A DNA stretch of 64,000 nucleotides from Devosia pacifica (GTDB lineage Bacteria; Pseudomonadota; Alphaproteobacteria; Rhizobiales; Devosiaceae), in the NCBI RefSeq assembly GCF_014652635.1, contig NZ_BMZE01000001.1, positions 1,290,977 to 1,354,976 on the forward strand, read 5' to 3'. The position numbers and the translations under genes are program-made. Of this stretch, positions 1 to 8,780 are shown piece by piece. Below the pieces are notes generated by a model. The model saw only the letters and a list, made by a program, of their open reading frames with translations, made no database searches and was not told the origin of the DNA. The first letter of the stretch is position 1. Every line of letters begins with the position of its first letter.

Positions 1-2
1 TC

Positions 3-413
3 CTTACCGACATCCGCGATCATGAGGTCGCGCATCGTGACTTTCTGGCCGAAGCGCTAGGCGATGGCGCTATTCCCGCACTCGAGGTCGATTTCTCGGC
101 GGTGGATTTCTCCGACCGCCACTCCGTACTCGAGACTGCGATGACCTTTGAGGATATTGGCGTGTCTGCCTACAACGGCGCCGGCAAGCTTCTCGAAAAC
201 CCCGACTTCCTGCTTGAGGCCGGACGCATTGTCTCGGTGGAGGGCCGCCATGCCGCCGCCATTCGCGACCTGGTCAATCCGAACAGCGTCGCGTTTGCCG
301 GTCCGGACGTCGTCGACGAAAACGGTCTTGATGTGGCTCGGGAGCCTGCCGACGTGCTGCCGCTCATTGATCCGTTCGTTACAACCGAAGTTACCGCCAA
401 CTCGCTGAGCTAA
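3..413 (+). CDS. Ferritin-like domain protein, 5' end cut by window
   Basis: An open frame runs in from the left edge and ends at TAA 411-413, so only the C-terminal 136 residues are visible. The first visible residues contain the motif HEVAHRDFLAEAL, an E-x-x-H type helix typical of diiron ferritin-like four-helix bundles. A later helix has the related motif VEGRHAAAIRDL. The next gene carries the same motifs and the same internal phrase FEDIGV(S/A)AY, so the two are tandem paralogues. The stop lies 11 nt before the next start, and the sequence between them is a ribosome binding site, so they are cotranscribed. Family identity (Ferritin_2-like) is inferred from motifs. The substrate and role, such as metal storage or stress protection, are unknown. 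Confidence 0.85.
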   Translation, partial: LTDIRDHEVAHRDFLAEALGDGAIPALEVDFSAVDFSDRHSVLETAMTFEDIGVSAYNGAGKLLENPDFLLEAGRIVSVEGRHAAAIRDLVNPNSVAFAGPDVVDENGLDVAREPADVLPLIDPFVTTEVTANSLS

Positions 414-424
414 GGAGAGATGCC

Positions 425-1090
425 ATGAACATCGAAACAAAGAATACTCTTCTCTCCGACATTGACCCGGAGATAACCGAGCGTCTCACCGTTGACCGTC
501 GCGCTTTCTTCAAGCGTTCGGTAGCAGGCCTGGGTGCCCTTGCCAGCGCTCCCATGGTCCTTGCAGTAACGGCGCAGCAGGCATTCGGCCAAACCCTGCC
601 GCAAGATATTCGGGACGTCCTCAACTTCGCTCTGACGCTGGAGCACATCGAAGATTACTTCTACCGCTCCGGGCTTGGCCAGGACGGCCTCATTCCACCG
701 CAATACCTGGATGTTTTCCGCCACATCGGTTTGCATGAGGCGCAGCACGTTGCCCTTCTTGAAAGCGTCCTGGGCGCCGATGCTGTCGCTCGTCCTGAGA
801 TCGATGCGACTGCCGGCGGACAATATGCTGACGTGCTTGAGAACTTCGAAACCTACTTGACCCTTAGCCAGACCTTCGAAGACCTCGGCGTCGCCGCGTA
901 CAAGGGACAGGCAGCCAATCTCATCGAGAATGACGATATTCTACAGACTGCGCTGCAAATCCACTCGGTGGAGGCGCGCCACGCAGCAATGGTGCGCCGG
1001 ATCGGCGGCCAGAAGCCGTGGGACGACGCCTTTGACGAGCCGATGACCCGAGAGGAAGTGCTGCAGGCAGCGCAGCCCTTCTTGGCCTAA
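425..1090 (+). CDS. Exported ferritin-like domain protein with Tat-type signal
   Basis: A 221-residue protein. Residues 25-32 read RRAFFKRS, a twin-arginine motif, followed by a hydrophobic stretch and an AFGQ-like cleavage region near residue 56. The mature protein should therefore be exported, possibly folded and metal-loaded. The rest is a ferritin-like bundle with two E-x-x-H helices (HEAQHVALLESVL and VEARHAAMVRRI). AAGGAGAG sits just upstream of the ATG. It lies 11 nt behind a paralogous ferritin-like gene. If that partner also has a signal (its N-terminus is outside the window), this is a periplasmic diiron pair. The function is not established for this group. Confidence 0.88.
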   Translation: MNIETKNTLLSDIDPEITERLTVDRRAFFKRSVAGLGALASAPMVLAVTAQQAFGQTLPQDIRDVLNFALTLEHIEDYFYRSGLGQDGLIPPQYLDVFRHIGLHEAQHVALLESVLGADAVARPEIDATAGGQYADVLENFETYLTLSQTFEDLGVAAYKGQAANLIENDDILQTALQIHSVEARHAAMVRRIGGQKPWDDAFDEPMTREEVLQAAQPFLA

Positions 1091-1443
1091 ACACACTTGT
1101 CGGCGCTGGGCTCACACTGAGCGTCGACTCGTTCGCATAAGAGCCGTCAAGCGGTTGTCCAATAATGGTGCGTCGCCCCGAGATCCCGGTCCGGAAGGCA
1201 ATCAGCCAAGCACTGCTAAGCGTCCTGGGGGGCTCGCGGCTGCTTTGAGGAAAAGCTCAGCTTGAGGTTGAACGGCGGCAATGGGGTCGAATGCGGACCG
1301 ACGGTTTTGGGGTGCTTAGCTGACGGTCGGCTTTTGGAGCAGATATCGGAATAGCTGGCATGTGCTTTGGATGCGGCTAATGGGCACTAGTGGTCGCGCC
1401 GCGACCACTTCCCTATCGGATGGAGGAATCGACGCTACCTTTT
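1091..1443. other. Intergenic region between convergent genes, with a dispersed repeat
   Basis: No convincing gene. It contains the stem-loop noted above and, at 1279-1297, a 19-base element beginning CAATGGGGTCGA that recurs with one difference at 47317-47335. Both copies lie between genes in GC-rich sequence with local inverted repeats. Confidence 0.5.
1099..1128 (+). terminator. Possible stem-loop after the ferritin-like genes
   Basis: GTCGGCGCT at 1099-1107 pairs with AGCGTCGAC at 1120-1128 with one mismatch, starting 8 nt after the TAA of the preceding gene. No T-tract follows, so it may be a transcript-end hairpin rather than a classical intrinsic terminator. Confidence 0.35.
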
Positions 1444-2493
1444 TCAAGCCAGCCATCGCTCGAGATTGGAACGCACGAAGGCATCATCGTTGAGTTCTGG
1501 GTAGTCGCGGTAGATTCGATCCAGTTCCTCCATCTGACCCGGCCCCATTGTCTCATCGGGATTGAGGCACCAGGTGCCTTCGAGGAGGCCTTGGCGGCGG
1601 AGGACTTCGTGGATGGCGGCGATGCAGCCGCGAAAGTCGTTGGCGACATCGAACAGCACACCATTTGCATCCGTCGTACGGGCATCAAGCTCGAGCCACT
1701 GGCCAACCGTACGCTCTTGTGTGCGATTATGGACATCGTCGAGCAGTTCCACTGCCTTGCTGGTCCACACCGCCCAGTGGCCGAGAAGCCCGCCACGGAT
1801 GCGCACGGTGACTGGTGTGCCGTTGCGCTTGAAGGTAAACGGTGTCAGCAGATCGGCGACGATATGGTCGTCATTGCCCGTGTAAAGGGTAATGCGGTTG
1901 TCCGCTTCGGCCTCTATGACGGCGCGAATGACGTCTAGCGTTCGATAGCGATGGAATGGCGCCATCTTGATGGCAATGACGTTTTCGATCTCTGCAAAGC
2001 GGCGCCAGAACGAGAATGGCAGCACCTGGCCGCCAACCGAGACCTGAAGGTAAAAACCGATGACCGGCATGACTTCGGCGACGGCCCGGCAGTGCGCGAT
2101 CAACGCGTCTTCATTCAAATCGCTTCGCCCGGCGAGGCTGAGGAGCACTGCGTGATACCCAAGGCTTTTGGCAAGACGGGCTTCCTCGACAGCCTGGTCC
2201 GTCGGGCCCACCGCCCCGGCCACCATGAATGGCTCGCTCTCATGCCGGCTGGCTTCTTCCGCCGCCAGTCGGAGGACCGGCTCGAACAGGCCGTGGTCCC
2301 TGATCTCGAACTGGGTGGTGTGGACGCCGACGGCAATGCCGATGGAGCCGGCATCGAGGTAGTACCGCGATAGAGCCCGCTGTCGACGCTCATCCAGCTT
2401 CCGGTCTGCATCAAGAGCCAAGGGATGCGCGGGGATGACGCCGCCCTGTCGGAGCGCAGCGAGAGGCTTTTCGGGAAGGTCTTTGATGAGCAT
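1444..2493 (-). CDS. Dihydrodipicolinate synthase (DapA) family lyase/dehydratase
   Basis: A 349-residue TIM-barrel protein of the DapA/N-acetylneuraminate lyase family. The Schiff-base lysine is most likely Lys176 in AIKMAPF, with Tyr148 (GFYLQ) in the position of the family's catalytic tyrosine. It is longer than classical DapA (about 290-300 aa) and sits last in a sugar-acid operon, 14 nt after the TetR gene. A role in cleaving or dehydrating a 2-keto-3-deoxy sugar acid, or a related keto acid, is therefore more likely than lysine biosynthesis. Known relatives include KDG aldolases and 5-keto-4-deoxyglucarate dehydratases. The exact substrate cannot be read from sequence. Confidence 0.85.
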   Translation of the reverse strand: MLIKDLPEKPLAALRQGGVIPAHPLALDADRKLDERRQRALSRYYLDAGSIGIAVGVHTTQFEIRDHGLFEPVLRLAAEEASRHESEPFMVAGAVGPTDQAVEEARLAKSLGYHAVLLSLAGRSDLNEDALIAHCRAVAEVMPVIGFYLQVSVGGQVLPFSFWRRFAEIENVIAIKMAPFHRYRTLDVIRAVIEAEADNRITLYTGNDDHIVADLLTPFTFKRNGTPVTVRIRGGLLGHWAVWTSKAVELLDDVHNRTQERTVGQWLELDARTTDANGVLFDVANDFRGCIAAIHEVLRRQGLLEGTWCLNPDETMGPGQMEELDRIYRDYPELNDDAFVRSNLERWLA

Positions 2494-2507
2494 GGATACC
2501 GTGTCCG

Positions 2508-3227
2508 TCAGGGGGTGAGAGCTTTCGTGCCGGGAGGGGCGTCCGGCGCATCGGGGCGCAGATAGCCGAGCACGACATCGATGACGTGCTGCCGCCGTTG
2601 GGCGAGGATTTCAGGTGTGCGGGGGAGGTCGAAGATCGCCGAAAGGGTCGGGCGGTTGGCGATGAAGAAGTAGCAGATGCTGGCGATCGAAATGTAAAGT
2701 TGCACTGCGTCCACATCGGGGCGGAAGCGCCCATCGCGGCAGCCTTTGTCGAGGATTTCCCTGATGGTCCCCACCAGGGGACTGTTGAGATCTCGCGCCG
2801 CTGCCGAATGCTCCACATGGACGCCGCCATGCAGGTTCTCGTCGTTGATCAACGAGATGAACTCGGGATGGGCGCTGACATAGTCGAATGAAAAGCCAAT
2901 CAGCGCGCGCATCGCGTCGACCGGGTCCTGATGGCTGAGATCAAGCTGGCGTTCTGCTTCGCGGATATTCGCGTAGTTCTTCTCTAAGGCAGCGCTGAAG
3001 AGGCCATCCTTGCTGGAGAAATAGTGGTAGATCATGGCCTTGTTGCAGCCGGCCCGCTTGGCTACCGCGTCCATGCGCGCGCCTTGCAGTCCTTTTTCGG
3101 CGAATTCGGCCAATCCCGCAGCGAGAATGTTGGCGCGTGTCGCTTCCGCGTCGCGCGTCGCCTTGGCCTGCGCAGAGGCGGCAGGCCCGGCGGACCTTCT
3201 TGCGGCACTACGTCTAGTAGGCACCAT
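2508..3227 (-). CDS. TetR/AcrR family transcriptional regulator
   Basis: A 239-residue one-component regulator. The N-terminal helix-turn-helix spans about residues 30-75 and includes the typical AKRAGCNKAMIYHYFSSKDG segment. The C-terminal part is a helical ligand-binding domain. The start overlaps the end of the upstream epimerase gene by 14 nt, so it is translated from the same leftward mRNA. As an internal gene it would autoregulate with the operon. A palindrome upstream of the first gene (9806-9827) is the obvious candidate operator. The inducer is presumably the transported acid or a breakdown product. Confidence 0.9.
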   Translation of the reverse strand: MVPTRRSAARRSAGPAASAQAKATRDAEATRANILAAGLAEFAEKGLQGARMDAVAKRAGCNKAMIYHYFSSKDGLFSAALEKNYANIREAERQLDLSHQDPVDAMRALIGFSFDYVSAHPEFISLINDENLHGGVHVEHSAAARDLNSPLVGTIREILDKGCRDGRFRPDVDAVQLYISIASICYFFIANRPTLSAIFDLPRTPEILAQRRQHVIDVVLGYLRPDAPDAPPGTKALTP

Positions 3228-4242
3228 CGCGTACCTCGAAATGCGTCGGCTTTTCGAGCGAACGGCCCCCCCGGTTTATCCAGTCGGCAGTCCAATTAAC
3301 CAGTTGCGGCAACGGGGTCCGCGGGTAGCCGAACAGCTGCTGCTGCAGGCTGGTGTTGACGATCCATGCCCTGTCTTGCTCGGTGCCTTCAAATTCAGGG
3401 TCTTTGCCAAAGAACTCTCCGAACTGCTTGGCCATTGAGCGGACGCTGGCGAGTTCCGGGCCTGACAGGTTCAGGACGAACGGCGGATTATCGGCATGCA
3501 GCAGCGAGCGCAGGGCCACCTCATTGGCATCGCCTTGCCAGATGACGTTGCAATGTCCGTTGCCGAGCGGAACAGGCCGGCCAGCTTGCACCGCCGAACC
3601 GATATCGTGCAGCACGCCGTAACGCATATCGATTGCATAGGAGAGCCTGATGATCGAGGTCTTGGTGCCGTGCACCTTGGCAAAGTGCTCGAACATCCTT
3701 TCGCGCCCGACGCAGGAATTCGCGTATTCGCCTGGTGGATCAAGCGGCGTCTGCTCCGTTGCACCGCCGTGAAGGACGTTAACGAACGGATACACGCAAG
3801 CGGTGGAGAAAACCGCGATGCGCGAGTTGCGGAATGCTTGCGCCACGAGTGCGGGACAGTGGACGTTCATCGCCCAGGTGAGGGCTTCGTTGCCGCTCGA
3901 GCCGAACTTGCGGCCCGCCATAAAGACGGCGTTGGCGGTCTTTTCCAGCGTGTCGACGCTTTCTGCATCAAGCAGATCGCACTGCACCGTCTCAATGCCC
4001 CAGCTCTCAAGCTTTTCGCGAAGGCCTGGCTCCGAGAAGCGTGCGATGCCGATGATGCGCTTGTTCGGCGCGGCCCGTTTGGCCATGCGCGCCATGGTTG
4101 GCCCCATCTTGCCGCCGACGCCGAGGAAGGAGATGTCGCCCTCAAGCTCACCGAGTTCAGCGATCAGAGCATCGCTCGGGCGGGACAGCAGCTCCTCGAG
4201 GTCTTCTTCGGTGGCAATGCTGGCAGAAAGGGCCGTGTTCAT
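3214..4242 (-). CDS. NAD-dependent epimerase/dehydratase family protein
   Basis: A 342-residue extended short-chain dehydrogenase fold. The Rossmann glycine motif GVGGKMG lies at about residue 42. The region that normally holds the catalytic YxxxK reads EYANSCVGRERMFEHF: the tyrosine is kept but the lysine position is cysteine, with an arginine three residues later. This may be a subfamily trait rather than a defect. It lies between an enolase-superfamily gene (gap about 27 nt) and the TetR gene (14-nt overlap). Oxidation or epimerisation of a sugar acid or sugar derivative fits the context but is not demonstrated. Confidence 0.82.
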   Translation of the reverse strand: MNTALSASIATEEDLEELLSRPSDALIAELGELEGDISFLGVGGKMGPTMARMAKRAAPNKRIIGIARFSEPGLREKLESWGIETVQCDLLDAESVDTLEKTANAVFMAGRKFGSSGNEALTWAMNVHCPALVAQAFRNSRIAVFSTACVYPFVNVLHGGATEQTPLDPPGEYANSCVGRERMFEHFAKVHGTKTSIIRLSYAIDMRYGVLHDIGSAVQAGRPVPLGNGHCNVIWQGDANEVALRSLLHADNPPFVLNLSGPELASVRSMAKQFGEFFGKDPEFEGTEQDRAWIVNTSLQQQLFGYPRTPLPQLVNWTADWINRGGRSLEKPTHFEVRDGAY

Positions 4243-4269
4243 GGCAAAGTCTCCTAGATAGTTTCGGGC

Positions 4270-5721
4270 TCAGTCGGCCTGAAGGTCGGCGGCTGACCAC
4301 TGGTCCGCTGGCGTTAGAGCGGACATGTCGGGCGTTACCGCAAATCCAAGGCCCGGAATGTGGGTGGACTCGATCGCAATCCGGCCCGAAGCGATATGCA
4401 GATGCGTGGCGCTCTGGTGGCGCCGGTAAAGGTCCGGGTGCCGCTGCACTGCCGCCTCTGACTGCTCCGGCGTCAAATGGTCAAGCCCATGAAAATAGTG
4501 GTGGCCGTTCCGCTCGACATGGGCGATGCCAAGCGCTGCGACAACGGCCAGGTCGGATTGCAGCGACACGACAGGCAGGCAGGTGAGATCTTCTGCCGAT
4601 TGAAAGAAGTGTCCCTCGATGCCTGCCCGGCGGTTATGCAGGTCAACCAGCATGGCGTTGAGAAGCGAGCGCACGACGCCCTTGCAGTTCTTGTGGCTAA
4701 CCCCGCGATACCCCAGATCGATGGCCTCGCGATACGCTGATGTCCATCCGTCAGCCTCGTCGATCAGAAGCGGCTTGCCGATTGTGGCAGCGTCGGTTTG
4801 GTCGAGAGGGGCGCTCAGTGCAACAGACCGCTCGAGCGGTTGCTCGATAAAAAGCGTGTTGTCGTAGAAGTCGGACAGCTGACTGTCGCTGCGAATAGCC
4901 TCTACAAGGTCCGCCAATTCACCCAAGGCCTTGTACTGCTCATTGCCATCGAGGGTTATTCGAACGGGCCGGTCCAGCTTGCGCAGGCAGCCGGCGATAC
5001 GGCGCAGCCGCTCGAGATCATTGTTCGTGTCTCCGCCGACCTTGACCTTGAGGTACGCGAGTTCATCAACCTGCAAATAGTCAGACAGAGTGATCGGCAG
5101 GCCATCGTTGGGCCCTATGCCCTCTGGCAGATCCTCCTCGTCAATGGGATCGACCAGCCCCACCGTGTGGCGAAGTGCCAGCGAAGACAGCGGTTGGGAC
5201 GGCAAGGTCTCGCGAAGGCTGGCGCCTTTCAATTCTGGAAAGATCGAGGCCGGGTCAAGGCCCAGGACATCACCTGTGGCCAGCGCGTGAAACGGCTGCC
5301 CAGTGCCTCGTCCAATTGCATCAAGCATGGCTCTTTCGATCATCGACACGCCAAACGAGGCGCCCAGGTAGTTGAAGCCAGCAGCGATGGCCCGCCGATG
5401 CACTTCCGCATCGAGCACCTGCCACATGTCGAAAAAGCTGCACTGCGGTTGGTCGAGGGCGACTGCCAGAGCCTGCTCGATCACCCAGATGAGATCCGTG
5501 ACGTTGTCGGCAGCGCTTTTCTCGGGCCGCTTGTCGAACCATTTGTAGGCCAAAAGATCTGATGACCAGCCGCGCGACATCTTGCCATCGACGCTGACCT
5601 CGAGTTCGAGCGTTGCGCTCGCCGCTGAAGTCATGGTGACGACGCCAAAGCGGAAAGGCAGCCGGGTCCGCACTGTCGAGATTCCGAGACTGCCCGAGGC
5701 AATCTTGATCATAGTGCTCAT
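4270..5721 (-). CDS. Enolase-superfamily (mandelate racemase/muconate lactonizing-like) protein
   Basis: The chosen start (MSTMIKIAS) gives 483 residues. It is preceded by GGGAGGG, and its ATG overlaps the TGA of the isomerase gene as ATGA, indicating translational coupling. Superfamily features are the K-x-K motif (LKVKVGG), metal ligands in LDGNEQY and FIEQPL, a DEADG segment and a lysine in SHKNCKG. At 483 aa it is longer than typical mandelate-racemase relatives (about 370-400 aa). Such enzymes abstract the proton alpha to a carboxylate, as in acid-sugar dehydratases, racemases and cycloisomerases. With the TTT transporter and DapA-family partner, a sugar-acid dehydratase is the best inference. 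Confidence 0.82.
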   Translation of the reverse strand: MSTMIKIASGSLGISTVRTRLPFRFGVVTMTSAASATLELEVSVDGKMSRGWSSDLLAYKWFDKRPEKSAADNVTDLIWVIEQALAVALDQPQCSFFDMWQVLDAEVHRRAIAAGFNYLGASFGVSMIERAMLDAIGRGTGQPFHALATGDVLGLDPASIFPELKGASLRETLPSQPLSSLALRHTVGLVDPIDEEDLPEGIGPNDGLPITLSDYLQVDELAYLKVKVGGDTNNDLERLRRIAGCLRKLDRPVRITLDGNEQYKALGELADLVEAIRSDSQLSDFYDNTLFIEQPLERSVALSAPLDQTDAATIGKPLLIDEADGWTSAYREAIDLGYRGVSHKNCKGVVRSLLNAMLVDLHNRRAGIEGHFFQSAEDLTCLPVVSLQSDLAVVAALGIAHVERNGHHYFHGLDHLTPEQSEAAVQRHPDLYRRHQSATHLHIASGRIAIESTHIPGLGFAVTPDMSALTPADQWSAADLQAD

Positions 5722-6557
5722 GGCGCTGCCCTCCCGGCGTCTTCTAACCCCCGCAAATAGCCAGCTGCGCATGCGGCTGCCGCAACGCCAGACGGCTCAT
5801 ACTTGAACGGTTCGATGCCGACATAGCCCGAATAGCGATGCTCCTGGAGCGTTGCCAGGATGTCGGCGAAGTTCCTGTCGCCCTGACCCGGCGCTTGGGA
5901 ATTGGTGTCGTTGAAGTGGATGTGCGCAATTCGTCCTGTGCCAAGCCACTGGTCGAGCACCGTCTCGGGCGCCTGCGCCTCGCCGTTCCACGCAGCCAGG
6001 GTATCCAGCATCGTAGCGAGCCCGGCTGATCCTGCCTCTTCGATGAGCTTTACCGCTTCTGCCACCGTATTCACGAAATCGGTCAGGTGCGGGGCAAGCG
6101 GCTCGATGCAATATGTAGCGTCGGCCTCGACGCAGAGTTCGCCGGCAGTATGAAGATGTTCGAGGGCCGTGTCTCTCGCATGTTCGGGCGAGCTGGCATC
6201 CGAGAGCATGCGTTGCTGGGGCGAGCCGTGGATCAGAACCTTGCCGCCCAAATCCGCGCAAAGGTCGATGAGCGCTTCGATGTGGCTGCGCGTCCGGCGA
6301 ACGGTCTCTGGATCGTCGGACGTCAAGGAGAGGCCCGAAGGGGTCAGGAACAACCAGTGTAGTCCGGTAATCGAGAGCCCATGATCCTCGGCGGTTTGCC
6401 TCAGCGTCTGGCGGTCGGACGACGAAATCGTCGCTGGGTCTTCCGAAAGGGTGAAGGGTGCAACCTCAAGGCCATCATAGCCGAGCGCAGCGGCGAGCCG
6501 GCATTGCTCTCGAAAATCATGGTCACGAAGGACCTCGTTGCACAGGGTCAGTTTCAC
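5718..6557 (-). CDS. Sugar phosphate isomerase/epimerase-like TIM barrel (xylose isomerase-like)
   Basis: The frame is open far upstream, but the first 90 codons lie inside tctB. The start taken here is a GTG that overlaps the tctB stop (GTGA) behind GGGAGGA, giving 279 residues beginning VKLTLCNEVL. The protein has the AP-endonuclease-2/xylose-isomerase-like barrel pattern: LGYDGLEVAPF, HGSPQQ, YCIEPLAPH, HIHFNDTNS and VGIEPFKYEP, with Glu/His/Asp residues at strand ends that bind a divalent metal. Its TGA overlaps the ATG of the enolase-superfamily gene. Isomerisation of a sugar or keto acid entering the pathway is inferred. Confidence 0.83.
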   Translation of the reverse strand: MKLTLCNEVLRDHDFREQCRLAAALGYDGLEVAPFTLSEDPATISSSDRQTLRQTAEDHGLSITGLHWLFLTPSGLSLTSDDPETVRRTRSHIEALIDLCADLGGKVLIHGSPQQRMLSDASSPEHARDTALEHLHTAGELCVEADATYCIEPLAPHLTDFVNTVAEAVKLIEEAGSAGLATMLDTLAAWNGEAQAPETVLDQWLGTGRIAHIHFNDTNSQAPGQGDRNFADILATLQEHRYSGYVGIEPFKYEPSGVAAAACAAGYLRGLEDAGRAAP

Positions 6558-7084
6558 CACCAGCGTCCTCCCGGAAGCCGAACGAGGAAGATGTCGGTGA
6601 ACACGAAGTGCAAGGTGAAGGCCCCGGCAATCGCAAGAACGGCTGCGCCGAGAAGCACTTGTAAGAGCGACAGTTGCCGTTCTGGGGCGATCAATTCGGC
6701 GCCGACCGTGAACGCAAAGATGAATGCAGCTGTGACCGGCACGAAGGGGAAGTGCCCGAACAGCAGCAGGCCGTATGTCAGGACTGCTGCCAAGGTCAAA
6801 ACAGTGCGCACGACGCTGCCGCGATTCCACTGCGTGATCGTGACGCCGGTACCAATCTGCGAGGTTGCGGTGCGCCCGGAAAGAGCGCGCAGCAACAGGG
6901 CGGCGCCGAGGATCAGCAGGACGACGCTGACGAAACCGGGAGTCAATCCCGGCACGGTGAATGGGTCGGCATTACGCTCCTCGAAGCGCGGCATCCGAAG
7001 CGATTCCACCAGGGCGCCGGCACCGAGGATGGTGATGAAAAGCCCGCATGCCAAGTCAGTCCGGGCGACAGGAAGACGGCTCAT
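6554..7084 (-). CDS. tctB: Tripartite tricarboxylate transporter small membrane subunit, TctB family
   Basis: A 176-residue membrane protein with about four predicted hydrophobic segments (near residues 10-26, 46-68, 88-110 and 118-162). This matches TctB subunits in length and topology. It sits between the TctA gene (84 nt upstream) and the isomerase gene (GTGA overlap). It would form the small inner-membrane partner of TctA in a secondary, ion-driven uptake system fed by a periplasmic binding protein. Confidence 0.85.
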   Translation of the reverse strand: MSRLPVARTDLACGLFITILGAGALVESLRMPRFEERNADPFTVPGLTPGFVSVVLLILGAALLLRALSGRTATSQIGTGVTITQWNRGSVVRTVLTLAAVLTYGLLLFGHFPFVPVTAAFIFAFTVGAELIAPERQLSLLQVLLGAAVLAIAGAFTLHFVFTDIFLVRLPGGRWW

Positions 7085-7168
7085 GCTGCACCTCCGGCAT
7101 GGATTGCAGGACGTCCAGACGCCAGAGGCGTCAGCCCGGTAAGGAAGGGCATTTGGAAAGATAACTGC

Positions 7169-8695
7169 TCAGCCATCAGACCCTCTTCGAGACAACATGG
7201 CCTTCGTCCGGTTCGCGAACCAGCGCCGCACCGGCGGCAGGCCGGAGATCAGCATTACGAGGACAATGCAGGCAAGGACTGCGCTAATTGGGCGGGAGAC
7301 GAACCCCAACAGGTTCCCTTCTGTCAGCGAGAGGCTTCTGCGCAAATTGGCGTCGAGGATTGGCCCAAGGACCACGCCGAGGATCATCGGTGCGACCGGG
7401 AAGCCAGTTTCACGCATGAGAAAGCCGATCAATCCGAATGCGATCATCACCTGCACATCGAACAGCCGCCCGGCGATGGCAAAAGAGCCGACGACGCAGA
7501 GCGTGAAAATCATCGCCATCAGCCATTCGCGGCGAACGCGCAGGACGTATAGCAGGGGACGCGTCAGGGTCAGGCCTAGGACAAGAATGCCCACGCTGCC
7601 CCAGAACACCATTGCGACAATGCTGTAGAAGAAGTCAGGCTGCTGGATCATGATCAGCGGGCCGGGGCGGAGGCCGTGGATCACCATGGCGGCAAGCAAC
7701 ACGGCTGCCGGTGCAGAGCCGGGAATGGCCAACGTCAGAACCGGGATGAGGGCACCCGGCACGGCTGAACTGTTGCCGGTTTCAGCGGCGAGAAGGCCCT
7801 CGACCGAGCCTTTGCCGAACTCTTCGGGCTTCTTGCTGGCGCGGCGAGCAGCGGCGTAGGACACCCATGCTCCCATATCTTCGCCAACGCCAGGAACAAC
7901 GCCCATGAAGGTGCCGATGAGGCCTGAGCGAAGCCAGGTGACAGCATAACGCAGCGAGGAGAATGCGGCGGCGATGACGCCGCTGACCTTGGCCTTGATC
8001 GGTGCGGTCGCCTCTTGGCGCATCACCGAGAAAACCTCGGCGCAACCGAAAGCGCCGACCAGCACCGGCAGAAGGCTCAGTCCGCCCGCGAGATTTGGGT
8101 CTCCATAGGAAAAGCGTGCATAGGCGTGCATGCTCTCCTGCCCGACCATTGAGATCAGCAGACCAAAAAAGCCGGCGATCCAGCCTTTGAGCACATCGTC
8201 CATCGAGGTGAGTTGCCCACAAAGGGCGACACCGAACACCGCGAGCCAGAAGAACTCGAAGGAGGTAAACTTGAGGGCGAATTCCGCGAGCCAGGGCGAA
8301 ATGACTGCCAAAGCCACCATGCCCACCATCGTGCCGAGAAACGAGCCGGTGGTCGCAATCGCCATGGCCTCGCCGGCGCGTCCGCTTCGCGCCAGCGGAA
8401 AGCCTTCGATCGCGGTCGCCGCATTGGCTGGCGTGCCTGGAATATTGAGAAGGATCGCCGATCGGCTGCCGCCGTAGATGGCGCCGATATACATGCAAAC
8501 GAGAACGAGAATAGCCTCGTTCGGATTCATCGAGAATGTCAGCGTGGTCAGCAAGGCCACGCCCAGAGTTGCCGTGAGGCCCGGGATCATGCCGACAATA
8601 ATGCCGAGCAGCGTGGCCCACAGAACACTGAAGATCTGCGCGGAAAAGCCAATTTCGGCAATGGAGGCAAGCAGCCGTGTGAGGCTATCCATCAT
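7169..8695 (-). CDS. tctA: Tripartite tricarboxylate transporter large membrane subunit, TctA family
   Basis: A 508-residue, very hydrophobic protein with 11-12 likely membrane spans. It carries the characteristic TctA signature segments GMIPGLTATLGVALL, YGGSRSAILLNIPGTPA and VPGVGEDMGAW. Length is normal for the family. It is the translocation channel of the TTT system. It follows the binding-protein gene across an 85-nt gap that contains a strong stem-loop, so it is probably made at a lower level than the binding protein. Confidence 0.93.
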   Translation of the reverse strand: MMDSLTRLLASIAEIGFSAQIFSVLWATLLGIIVGMIPGLTATLGVALLTTLTFSMNPNEAILVLVCMYIGAIYGGSRSAILLNIPGTPANAATAIEGFPLARSGRAGEAMAIATTGSFLGTMVGMVALAVISPWLAEFALKFTSFEFFWLAVFGVALCGQLTSMDDVLKGWIAGFFGLLISMVGQESMHAYARFSYGDPNLAGGLSLLPVLVGAFGCAEVFSVMRQEATAPIKAKVSGVIAAAFSSLRYAVTWLRSGLIGTFMGVVPGVGEDMGAWVSYAAARRASKKPEEFGKGSVEGLLAAETGNSSAVPGALIPVLTLAIPGSAPAAVLLAAMVIHGLRPGPLIMIQQPDFFYSIVAMVFWGSVGILVLGLTLTRPLLYVLRVRREWLMAMIFTLCVVGSFAIAGRLFDVQVMIAFGLIGFLMRETGFPVAPMILGVVLGPILDANLRRSLSLTEGNLLGFVSRPISAVLACIVLVMLISGLPPVRRWFANRTKAMLSRRGSDG

Positions 8696-8733
8696 GAAGT
8701 CTCGAAATCAGGAAAGAAGCGCCTGGATGCGGG

Positions 8734-8767
8734 CTTCAGCGCGACGCCCGATGGCGCCGTGCTGAAG
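8734..8767 (-). promoter_or_regulatory. Stem-loop between tctC and tctA
   Basis: CTTCAGC (8734-8740) and GCTGAAG (8761-8767) are perfect inverted arms, with an inner ACGCC/GGCG pairing. The loop begins 13 nt after the tctC stop and no T-run follows. Its position suggests mRNA stabilisation or partial termination that raises binding protein over membrane subunits. Confidence 0.55.
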
Positions 8768-8780
8768 TTTGGGAGGCGGT

